The notes beneath the pieces were generated by a model that had not been told where the DNA came from, did no database searches, and worked only from the letters and a program-made list of their open reading frames with translations. Positions 26,570 to 36,701 of a stretch of DNA of 64,000 bases are shown one piece after another. The stretch spans positions 5,424,501-5,488,500 of the forward strand of contig NZ_JAQNDO010000001.1 in NCBI RefSeq assembly GCF_028369105.1, written 5' to 3'. The DNA is from Polyangium mundeleinium. Lineage in GTDB: Bacteria > Myxococcota_A > Polyangia > Polyangiales > Polyangiaceae. Numbering within the stretch: the first letter of the stretch is position 1; every line of letters begins with the position of its first letter. The translations under genes were made by a program, and so were the position numbers.

Positions 26570-26678
26570 TCGATGAACTGCGCAATGCGCAGTTCATCGA
26601 CCCCGAGTCCAGCGCTTGCGCTGGTCCGGGGTGGAGGGGGCGGATAGCCCCCTCCTGGGGCCTGGGGCAACGCCCCAG
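26570..26678 (-). repeat. Four-hairpin structured repeat, copy 3 (inverted)
   Basis: In minus orientation: SL1 26662-26678 (CTGGGGC/GCCCCAG), SL2 26633-26655 (GGAGGGGGC/GCCCCCTCC with loop TATCC, as in copy 2), SL3 26609-26624 (CCAGCGC/GCGCTGG, 2-nt loop), SL4 26570-26600 (14-bp perfect stem TCGATGAACTGCGC, 3-nt loop). It faces copy 2 across 120 bp. It lies just downstream of the minus-strand hydrolase gene. Confidence 0.78.
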
Positions 26679-26714
26679 CGAAGCGGCTCACAGACGAGAC
26701 CGTTGCGGGATCGC

Positions 26715-27485
26715 TCAGGCGCTCGGCGGGGGCACGGATTCGTGTTGCTGGCCCGAGACTTCGGATCGCGCGAGGCGGTCGAGCGAGAGCGCGACTGCGG
26801 CCTGCGCCATCGCGCGCTCCTCGGGCCGCAGCTCCGTCTTCCGTGCGGCGAGCCACGGCTGCACGTGGCGGCGCAGGACGTCGGGCAGCACCAGGCGTTG
26901 CTGCCGGATGTGCGCCTCGGCGTCCGTCCGCGCGCTCTCGTAGCTGTAGCCGTGGAGCTCGCCGTCGTGCTCGCCCTCTGGCGCACCCGAAGGCACGAGC
27001 GCGAAGCCCAACGCCAGCCGCAGCACGGAGACGGTCGCGCTGTAACGCTTCGCCTTCGGAAGGTCCGTCTCGACGTACGTGTTTTGCGTGCACGTCGCCA
27101 CGAAGAGACGCTCGCCGCGCCGCGCGCGCTCGGCGAGCGCTCGCCACGGCGCGAGTTGCCAGTCGGCCGGGGGCAGATCCCCGTGCGTGCCGTCGATCGC
27201 GAGCACGCCCGAGGGATCACGGCCCGCGATGAGCTCGCGGCGCACGGCCTGGCAGCCCGCGGAAAAACCCGCGAGGATGACGTCTCCGACGGGCACGCCC
27301 GTGGTGGCCGCGACGCGTGCCACCGTCTGCGGCAATGGCTCGCCCGTGGCATCGTCGTAGGCCGCGATGCTCGCCTCGGGCCCCAGCGCGGCCCGCAGAT
27401 CGGCGTCGACGTGCGAACCCACCAGATAAAGAACGAGGAGCGGCCGCTGCTCTCCCTCTCCACGCTGCACGAGGCGATAAGCCAT
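26715..27485 (-). CDS. Alpha/beta-hydrolase-like protein
   Basis: 256 residues. ATG 27485 has GGAGGAA 5 nt upstream. A strand LLVLYLVGSHVDADL and a nucleophile elbow GFSAGCQ (Ser near residue 72) followed by LAIDGTHGDLP fit an alpha/beta hydrolase; a candidate acid/His pair is not obvious. There is no signal peptide. Function and substrate are unknown. Divergent from mtfA; the 3' end is followed by repeat copy 3. Confidence 0.55.
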   Translation of the reverse strand: MAYRLVQRGEGEQRPLLVLYLVGSHVDADLRAALGPEASIAAYDDATGEPLPQTVARVAATTGVPVGDVILAGFSAGCQAVRRELIAGRDPSGVLAIDGTHGDLPPADWQLAPWRALAERARRGERLFVATCTQNTYVETDLPKAKRYSATVSVLRLALGFALVPSGAPEGEHDGELHGYSYESARTDAEAHIRQQRLVLPDVLRRHVQPWLAARKTELRPEERAMAQAAVALSLDRLARSEVSGQQHESVPPPSA

Positions 27486-27589
27486 TGGATTCCTCCACGC
27501 TGCCCGGCGAGCGCCGGACGTCTCGACCCTTCAGCATAGCATGAATATCACGAGACGCCCCATTTCAAGTTCTTTCCGAACGCGAAATC

Positions 27590-28390
27590 ATGGCATCCTC
27601 CTCGCCGATGCTCGGCTTCTTCAAGGAACGAAGGCGCAACGCCGTCCGGGGGCGCCCCTTTCCGCCCGCGTGGGAGGACATCCTCGCGGAGAACGTGCCC
27701 TACTTCGGTAGGCTCTCGCCCGAAGACCAGGACGAGCTCCGCGGCCTCGTGCAGATTTTCCTCGACGAGAAGCGTTTCGAGGGCTGTGGCGGGCTCGACG
27801 TCGACGACGAGATCCGCGTGACGATCGCGGCCCAGGCCTGCGTCCTGCTCCTCAACCGAGAGAGCGACGTCTACCCGGATCTCGAGATCGTCCTGGTCTA
27901 TCCGAGCACGTACGTCGACAAGCGTCCGCGGACCGTCGAGGGAGGCATCGTCGTCGAGGACGGAGAAACGAGGCTCGGCGAGTCGTGGGGCAGGGGCATG
28001 GTCGTGCTCGCCTGGGACGCGGTGCTGCACGGCGCGGCCGACGTTCGTGATGGGCACAACGTGGTCCTGCACGAGTTCGCCCACCAGCTCGACACCGAGG
28101 ACGGCACGGCCGACGGCGCGCCCGTGCTCTCGCGGCGCGCGGCGTACGGGCCGTGGGCGCGCGTGCTCGGCGCGGCCTACGAGGGGCTCTTGCGGGACGT
28201 CGCGTCGGGGGACCGCACGCTCATCGATACGTACGGCGCGAAGAACCCAGCCGAGTTCTTCGCCGTCGTGACGGAAATCTTTTTCGAGCGGCCGCGCGCC
28301 CTCCGGGCCAAGCACCCCGCGCTCTACGAGCAGATGCGCGCCTTCTACCAGCAGGATCCCGCCGAGCTCGGCAGCCACCCCTCGCGTTGA
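27590..28390 (+). CDS. mtfA: MtfA-type zinc metallopeptidase
   Basis: 266 residues. The zinc motif HEFAHQLD (HExxH, near residue 162) is embedded in the family context GHNVVLHEFAHQLDTEDG, and the third ligand region is PAEFFAVVTEIFFE. The N-terminal PFPPAWEDILAENVPYFGRL is also conserved. MtfA aminopeptidase of E. coli inactivates the glucose repressor Mlc; no Mlc or PTS genes are seen here, so the regulatory role may differ. Length agrees with E. coli MtfA (265). No ribosome-binding site precedes the ATG. Confidence 0.92.
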   Translation: MASSSPMLGFFKERRRNAVRGRPFPPAWEDILAENVPYFGRLSPEDQDELRGLVQIFLDEKRFEGCGGLDVDDEIRVTIAAQACVLLLNRESDVYPDLEIVLVYPSTYVDKRPRTVEGGIVVEDGETRLGESWGRGMVVLAWDAVLHGAADVRDGHNVVLHEFAHQLDTEDGTADGAPVLSRRAAYGPWARVLGAAYEGLLRDVASGDRTLIDTYGAKNPAEFFAVVTEIFFERPRALRAKHPALYEQMRAFYQQDPAELGSHPSR

Positions 28391-28476
28391 AACGTCCCCT
28401 GCAAAGCTCTCCGCGCCTGCCCTCGCCGTGCTAGGAGGGCGCGGGAGCCCGCTCCCTCGATCGAATCGCATCCTCT

Positions 28477-29856
28477 ATGTCCAAAAACGGAACTGATCGT
28501 CCCGCTGCCGTGCTCGTCGCGGTCCAGCTCGCAACCGTCGCCGACGTGGATCACGAGGCCGACATGGCCGAGCTCGGGCGGCTCGTGAACACGCTCGGCT
28601 ACGACGTCGTCGCGACGGTGTCGCAGCGCCGCTCGAACGTCTCGAAGGGCGCGGTGCTCGGGGAAGGGAAGCTCCGCGTGCTCGCCGAAATCACGGGCGG
28701 GCCCGGCCCCGCCGGCATGCGCTTCAAGAAGCCCGGGCAGAAGCGCGACGACGAGGACGAGCACGACGAGGCGCCGGAGAGCGCCCCGGGCGACGACGAA
28801 GACACGGACGAAGGCGCGGGCGTCGTGCACGCGTCGAAGACGCCGACGCTCGTCGTCGTCGATCACGACCTCTCGCCGAGCCAGCTCCGCAACCTGGAGA
28901 AGTGCACGGGCATCGAGGTGCTCGATCGAAGCGGCGTGATCATCGAGATTTTCCATCGCCACGCGCGGAGCCGCGAGGCGCGGCTCGAGGTGGAGATCGC
29001 GCGGCTCAACTACGTGGCCCCACGGATGCGCGAGTCGAGCGGCGGCGGCGATCGGCAACGCGGCCGCGGCGCAGGCGAGAGCCAGCTCGAGCTCGATCGG
29101 CGCAAGATTCGCGATCGCATCGCCGAGCTGCGCAGGGAGATCGATGGCATCCAGCGCGAACAGGCCACGCGCCGTGCGCTTCGCCAGAACGCGCGCCGCG
29201 TTGCGCTCGTGGGCTACACGAACGCGGGCAAGTCGTCGCTCATGCGCGCGCTCACGGGCAGCGACGTGTACGTGATGGACAAGCTCTTCGCGACGCTCGA
29301 CACCACGGTGCGCGCGCTGCACCCCGAGATCAAACCGCGGATCCTCGTCTCGGACACGGTCGGCTTCATCAAGAAGCTGCCGCACGACCTCGTGGCCTCG
29401 TTCCGCTCGACGCTCGACGAGGCGCTCGAAGCCTCGCTCCTGCTCTACGTCGCGGACGCCTCGGATCCCACGTTCCGCAGCCAGCTCGACGTGACGCGCT
29501 CGACGCTCGCAGAGATCGGCGCGGAAGGCGTGCCCTACAAGCTCGTGCTGAACAAGGTCGATCGGGTCGCCGAGGAGGACCGGACGATCCTCCTGCGCGA
29601 GTTCCCCGAGGCGATCCTGATGTCGGCCAAGGATCCGGCGGACATCACGCGCCTGCGGCAGATCCTCATCGACTTCTTCGACGCGCTCATGGTGCCCGGC
29701 GAGCTCGTCGTGCCGTACGCGAAGCAGGCCCTCGTGAGCGAGGTCTACGAGCACGCGAAGGTCCTTGCCGAGACGTACGACGAATCCGGCGCGCACCTCG
29801 TCCTCCGCGCCGAGCCCGCAGCGCTCGCGCGGCTCCAGAGCCTCGTCGAGAGGTGA
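28477..29856 (+). CDS. hflX: GTPase HflX with acidic insertion
   Basis: 459 residues. The G domain is complete: G1 GYTNAGKSS, G3 DTVGFI, G4 NKVD. Before it are the HflX glycine-rich loop region (GGGDRQRGRGAGESQLELDRRKI) and the coiled coil (RDRIAELRREIDGIQREQ). HflX binds the 50S subunit and splits stalled ribosomes after heat or antibiotic stress. The N-terminal domain is interrupted at about residues 78-115 by a strongly acidic, probably disordered insertion (DDEDEHDEAPESAPGDDEDT) that is not part of the usual fold. It is convergent with the hybrid kinase gene, with only 6 bp between stops, and stands without hfq. Confidence 0.95.
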   Translation: MSKNGTDRPAAVLVAVQLATVADVDHEADMAELGRLVNTLGYDVVATVSQRRSNVSKGAVLGEGKLRVLAEITGGPGPAGMRFKKPGQKRDDEDEHDEAPESAPGDDEDTDEGAGVVHASKTPTLVVVDHDLSPSQLRNLEKCTGIEVLDRSGVIIEIFHRHARSREARLEVEIARLNYVAPRMRESSGGGDRQRGRGAGESQLELDRRKIRDRIAELRREIDGIQREQATRRALRQNARRVALVGYTNAGKSSLMRALTGSDVYVMDKLFATLDTTVRALHPEIKPRILVSDTVGFIKKLPHDLVASFRSTLDEALEASLLLYVADASDPTFRSQLDVTRSTLAEIGAEGVPYKLVLNKVDRVAEEDRTILLREFPEAILMSAKDPADITRLRQILIDFFDALMVPGELVVPYAKQALVSEVYEHAKVLAETYDESGAHLVLRAEPAALARLQSLVER

Positions 29857-29862
29857 CGCGCG

Positions 29863-32211
<2,349 letters not shown>

Positions 32212-32495
32212 TCGTCCCACGCCCCCGAGGCACGCCTCGCCCCTCGGGCCATCTACGCACGAGCCAAAGGCCGAAGGAAAGGCCCGACGCGCAAGCGCGC
32301 CGTGCGCAAAATAGCTGGCGGACATCACGGAAAACGCTGGAGATTCCTGCGCGCGTGCCCGCGCTGCGGAATGCTCGTATCCGCGATTCAGGGCGCGCCC
32401 GAGTGGGCAAACCGACGTCTTCCCAGCCCGCGCGCGGCGCCGTAGGATACGCGCCCTTTCGGCCCCTACCGACCCGTATTCCCCATTCCAAATCC

Positions 32496-33383
32496 ATGCG
32501 CCAAGCCGAACCCGACCGCCCGCGCCTCCACCTCGTGGACGCGACGTACGAGCTCTTCCGCGCCTACTTCGCGCAGCCGTCCCGCAAGGCGCCCGACGGC
32601 CGCGAGGTCGGCGCCGTCCGCGGGCTGCTCTCGACATTGATGGTCCTCACGCGTGATGCGACGCATATCGCTTGTGCCACGGATCACGTCGTTCGCTCGT
32701 TCCGGAACGACCTGTACGCCGGATACAAGACCGGCGACGGCCTGCCCGAGGAGCTCGCCTCGCAGTTCGGCCTGGCCGAGGACGCCATGCGCGCGCTCGG
32801 GCTCGTGGTCTGGCCCATGGTCGAATTCGAGGCCGACGACGCGATCGCCGCGGCCGCCGCGCGCTTTTCGAACGAGGCGGGGCAGGTCCTGATTGCCTCG
32901 GTCGACAAGGATCTCGCGCAGTGCGTCGACGGCACCCGCGTCGTCATGCTCGACCGGAAAAACGACAACGCCGTCCTCGACGAGGACGGGGTGGCCAAGA
33001 AGTTCGGCGTCAAACCCACCTCCATCCCGGATTTCTTGGCGCTCGTCGGGGATTCGGCGGATGGCTATCCCGGATTGCCGGGGTGGGGGGAGAAGTCGGC
33101 CGCCGCGGTGCTCTCCGTGTTCGGCACGATCGAGCGCATCCCGCGCGAGGCCTCCGCGTGGGGCCTCAAGGTGCGGGGCGCCGAGAAGCTCGCCGCGACC
33201 CTCGCCGCCCGTGAAGAGGAGGCGCGCCTCTTCAAGCAGCTCGCCACGCTCCGGACCGACGTCCCGTTGACCGAGGGGTTTGCGGACCTCGTGTACCGGG
33301 GGGCGGGGCCGGAGCTTCGGACGCTCTGCGCGGAGCTCGGGATGCCCGACCTCGTCAAGCGTGTGACGCGCTGGCGCGACTGA
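32496..33383 (+). CDS. 5'-3' exonuclease (FEN / PolA N-terminal type)
   Basis: 295 residues from ATG 32496. The metal-binding acids of the FEN fold are seen: HLVDATYELFRAYF, FEADDAIAAAA, SVDKDLAQCV and the helix-hairpin-helix region LALVGDSADGYPGLPGWGEKSA. The length and motifs match stand-alone flap nucleases such as E. coli ExoIX/Xni rather than whole PolA. In Xni-type proteins the second acid cluster is changed, but here FEADDA is retained, so catalysis is likely. It would remove flaps or RNA primers. Divergent from the hybrid kinase; no ribosome-binding site. Confidence 0.88.
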   Translation: MRQAEPDRPRLHLVDATYELFRAYFAQPSRKAPDGREVGAVRGLLSTLMVLTRDATHIACATDHVVRSFRNDLYAGYKTGDGLPEELASQFGLAEDAMRALGLVVWPMVEFEADDAIAAAAARFSNEAGQVLIASVDKDLAQCVDGTRVVMLDRKNDNAVLDEDGVAKKFGVKPTSIPDFLALVGDSADGYPGLPGWGEKSAAAVLSVFGTIERIPREASAWGLKVRGAEKLAATLAAREEEARLFKQLATLRTDVPLTEGFADLVYRGAGPELRTLCAELGMPDLVKRVTRWRD

Positions 33384-33533
33384 GCGCGCGCGCCTCCCAG
33401 GGCGCGAAGGGCCGGTGGCGGTTCGTCGGACCCGTGGGGTGCGTGACGCCGAGCGCTCGAATTTTGCGGGCCCTCCCGACCGGGCCGTCGAGAAGGTGCC
33501 CGCCGCCCCGATGCTGGTGTAGAACCGAGGCCG

Positions 33534-36500
33534 GTGACGTCCGGATTGGGGGGCACGTACGACGGAAAGGCAGGGGGGTTCCCCGATGCCGACGAGCCTC
33601 TTGTCGATGACGACCGGCAGACGCTGGTCATCATCGGCAATGGGATGGTGAGCTATCGGCTCTGCCAGAAGCTCGTCGAGAACGGGGTCAACCAGTCGAT
33701 CCGCATCGTGGTCTTCGGCGAGGAGCGCTTCCCCGCCTACGACCGCGTGCACCTCACCGACATCTTCGGCGGCCGCGACGGCGAGAGCCTGATCCTCGCG
33801 GAAGAGGACTGGTACGAGTCCCACGACATCGACCTCTACCTCGACGATCCGATCGTCTATGTCGATCGCGAGCACAGCTTCGTCGAGTCGTACTCGGGCC
33901 GCCGCGTCCCCTACAACCGCCTCGTCTTCGCCACGGGCTCCGAGCCGTTCGTGCCGCCCATCGAGGGCATGCACATCAAGGCCGAGGACGGATCGAAGCG
34001 GCTCCGCCGCGGCGTCTTCGTCTACCGGACCTTCGACGACGTCTACAACATCGAGGCGCACGTCGAGGGCTCGCTCCGCGTCGCCGTGATCGGCGGCGGT
34101 TTGCTCGGCCTCGAGGCGGCGAAGGCGATCTACGACCTCGGGCGGAGGCTGCACCCGATCGAGGTGCAGGTCATCGAGGTCGCGCCGGGCCTCATGCCGC
34201 GGCAGCTCGACGCGCAGGGCGCCGTGGTCCTCAAGGAGAAGATCGAGGAGCTCGGCGTCAAGATCCAGGTCGGCAAGAAGATCAAGAGCGTGCTCTCCAC
34301 GAAGGAGCACCTCGCGGCGAAGAAGAAGGCCGAGCAAGAGGCCGAGAAGCAAGCGAAGCGGCAGGCGCGCAAGACGCTCATGGCGCTGACGCCCGGCGAG
34401 CTCGCCCCCGCCAACGCCGGCCCGTACCGCTTCGCCCCGCCCGTCGACGAAGACCCTCTGGAGGAAGCCGAGGAGCCGAAGGACGACGTCGCGGACGAGC
34501 CCGAAGACGAGACGCTCGAAGACGAGACCGAGCGGCTCGTGATGGAGTTCGAAGACGGGAAGATCCTCGCCGTCGACATGATCATCGTGTCCACCGGCAT
34601 CCGTCCGCGCGGTGACATCGCCAAGGCCGCGGGCATCACGTGCGCGCCGAATGGCGGGATCCTCGTCGACGATCGGCTGCAGACGTCGGACGAGCAGATC
34701 TTCGCGATCGGCGAGTGCGCGTCCCATAGCGGCATCACGTACGGCCTCGTCGCGCCCGGCTACCAGATGGTCACCGTGCTGGTGGCGAACCTGCTCGGCG
34801 AGAACGCGGAGTTCAAGGGCGCCGATCAGTCCGCGAAGCTGAAGCTGCTCGGCGTCACGGTCGCCGCGCTCGGCGAGTACGACGGCGACACGAAGCCGCT
34901 CTCGTCGGCGCTGCGCTACACGACCGGCGGCGTCTACCGCAAGCTCGTGACGCGCCAGGGAAAGCTCATCGGCGCGGTCACCGTGGGCGACTGGGAGAAC
35001 CTCGATCGCATCCGCGACGCGCTCACCTCGCCCGTGCCGATGTCGTTCTTCGACATGCGGCGCTTCCGCTCGACGGGCAACCTCTTCGCGAAAGAGGAGT
35101 CGAAGAAGGTCACCGAGTGGGCCGACGAGGCCGTCGTCTGCGGCTGCATGCGCGTCACGCGCGGCACGCTCAGCCTGGCGATCGTCGAGGGCTGCGGGTC
35201 GGTCGAGGCGCTCTGCAGCAAGACAGGGGCGGGCACGGTCTGCGGCTCGTGCAAGCCGCTCATCGCGGAGCTTCTCGGCGTGGACGAGAACGGCGCGCTC
35301 CCCGTCGCGGTGCCCGCGGCGTCCGTGCGGATGGGCGAGCGCCCGGCGCTGCGCAAGGATCGGGCGCCCACGTCGCGCCGCACGATGACGCCCGCGCCGG
35401 TCTCCCAGCGCAGGCCCACGTTCCCGGGCGCGGTGCCGCGCTCGTCGACCGTGATGAACATCGTCATGCCCGGCAGCCCGCCGTCGAGCGGCGGCCGCGT
35501 GCGCCGAAAGACCCTGCCGCTCATGGAGATCCCGCCCGGGCTCGCGGACTTCGGCGCCGAGGCGGCGGCTGCGTTCGCTCCCGAGCCCACGTTCCGCGAG
35601 ACCTCCGACGGCAGCGCGCCGAGCAGCCGGCGCATGCCGTCGTCGCGCCCGCCCGCCTCGCGCCCGTCGGCTGGGCTCAAACCGCGCCCGTCCTCCCGCC
35701 CGCCCACGCCCTCGTTCGCCGAGGGCCTCGAAGCGGCGATCCGCGCGCTCGCGCCGCCCGCGCTGCCCGAGGACGAGGCCGAGGTCGGCCTCTCGTCCGA
35801 TCGCGCGCCGGCGCTGCTCTCCGAGGAGCCGGCGCGTGCCGTCGAGGACCTGCAGATCACGCCGCTGCCGCCGCTCCCGGCGTTCTTCGAGGATCCCGCG
35901 ATCAACGACGGGGTCGAGGGGGACGACGCGGAGGACGAGTACGCCGATGAGGCGGAGGCCGCGTTCCGGTCGCTCGACGAGGGCGTCTACGACTACGGTT
36001 ACGTGCAGGCGCGTCGGAGCTGGGTGCCGCCCAAGCGGGTCGGTATGCTCCCGCCCGCCGAGCAGCAGAAGGCCGCGGCCAGCACGTCGGTCGCGCCGCG
36101 CGGCAAGGAGTCGGTGCCGCCCGAGCCGGGGATCCGGCCGCTGCTCGTGGCGTCGATCGGCGCGTTTCTGCTGTCCGCCGTGGCGGTCGCGTCGCGGCCG
36201 ATCCCGGTGCCGACGACGATCGCGGGCCGGCTCGGCCCTGCGCGCATGCTCACGGACGACACGTTCAAGCAGGTGTCCGGCTACGTGCTCCTCGGGCTCT
36301 GCGTGGTGAGCCTCGTGCTCTCGCTGCGCAAGCGCTGGAGGCGATTCACGTGGCTCGACGTGCCCACGTTCCGGGCGATCCACGGCGTGATCGGCGCCTC
36401 GACGATCCTCGCGCTCGTGGTCCATACGGGCCTCCGGCTCGGCCATCACCTGAATCTGGTGCTCTCGATTGATTTCCTCGCCGTGTGCGTGCTCGGCGCG

Positions 36501-36650
36501 ATCGCGGGCGTGGTGACGTCGATCTCGAATCGATGGGGCGCGGTGAAGGCGCGTGATCGGCGGCTCCTCTCGTCGCGCGCGCACCTCGTGGTGTTCTGGC
36601 CGCTGCCCGTGCTCGTCGCGCTGCACGTGGTGCAAGTGTATTATTACTGA
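33534..36650 (+). CDS. NirB-like flavoprotein fused to [2Fe-2S] and membrane haem domain
   Basis: 1038 residues. Residues about 28-480 form a pyridine-nucleotide/FAD oxidoreductase similar to the N-terminal half of nitrite reductase NirB (TLVIIGNGMVSYRLCQKL, VAVIGGGLLGLEAAKAI, IFAIGECASHSGITYGLV). It carries a charged insertion (KKKAEQEAEKQAKRQARK then an acidic stretch) near 265-340. Four cysteines of a BFD-type [2Fe-2S] site follow (CGCM ... CGSC, about 538-575). After a Pro/Ser-rich linker of about 280 residues come four or five membrane helices (about 865-1038) with histidines (HGVIG, VHTG, HHLNLVL, ALHVV) placed like haem b ligands. It may move electrons from NAD(P)H into or across the membrane. 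The sirohaem catalytic half of NirB is absent. Start GTG 33534 is uncertain. Confidence 0.75.
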   Translation: MTSGLGGTYDGKAGGFPDADEPLVDDDRQTLVIIGNGMVSYRLCQKLVENGVNQSIRIVVFGEERFPAYDRVHLTDIFGGRDGESLILAEEDWYESHDIDLYLDDPIVYVDREHSFVESYSGRRVPYNRLVFATGSEPFVPPIEGMHIKAEDGSKRLRRGVFVYRTFDDVYNIEAHVEGSLRVAVIGGGLLGLEAAKAIYDLGRRLHPIEVQVIEVAPGLMPRQLDAQGAVVLKEKIEELGVKIQVGKKIKSVLSTKEHLAAKKKAEQEAEKQAKRQARKTLMALTPGELAPANAGPYRFAPPVDEDPLEEAEEPKDDVADEPEDETLEDETERLVMEFEDGKILAVDMIIVSTGIRPRGDIAKAAGITCAPNGGILVDDRLQTSDEQIFAIGECASHSGITYGLVAPGYQMVTVLVANLLGENAEFKGADQSAKLKLLGVTVAALGEYDGDTKPLSSALRYTTGGVYRKLVTRQGKLIGAVTVGDWENLDRIRDALTSPVPMSFFDMRRFRSTGNLFAKEESKKVTEWADEAVVCGCMRVTRGTLSLAIVEGCGSVEALCSKTGAGTVCGSCKPLIAELLGVDENGALPVAVPAASVRMGERPALRKDRAPTSRRTMTPAPVSQRRPTFPGAVPRSSTVMNIVMPGSPPSSGGRVRRKTLPLMEIPPGLADFGAEAAAAFAPEPTFRETSDGSAPSSRRMPSSRPPASRPSAGLKPRPSSRPPTPSFAEGLEAAIRALAPPALPEDEAEVGLSSDRAPALLSEEPARAVEDLQITPLPPLPAFFEDPAINDGVEGDDAEDEYADEAEAAFRSLDEGVYDYGYVQARRSWVPPKRVGMLPPAEQQKAAASTSVAPRGKESVPPEPGIRPLLVASIGAFLLSAVAVASRPIPVPTTIAGRLGPARMLTDDTFKQVSGYVLLGLCVVSLVLSLRKRWRRFTWLDVPTFRAIHGVIGASTILALVVHTGLRLGHHLNLVLSIDFLAVCVLGAIAGVVTSISNRWGAVKARDRRLLSSRAHLVVFWPLPVLVALHVVQVYYY

Positions 36651-36701
36651 GCCGATTCCGGTATTCTCTCCCTCCCACGAATGCTCCCGAGGAGGGAACG
36701 A

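Noticed and set aside
32212-32637. N-terminal extension of the hybrid kinase
   Set aside because: Arg/Gly-rich translation that would overlap the divergent FEN gene; ATG 32211 precedes the membrane helices directly.
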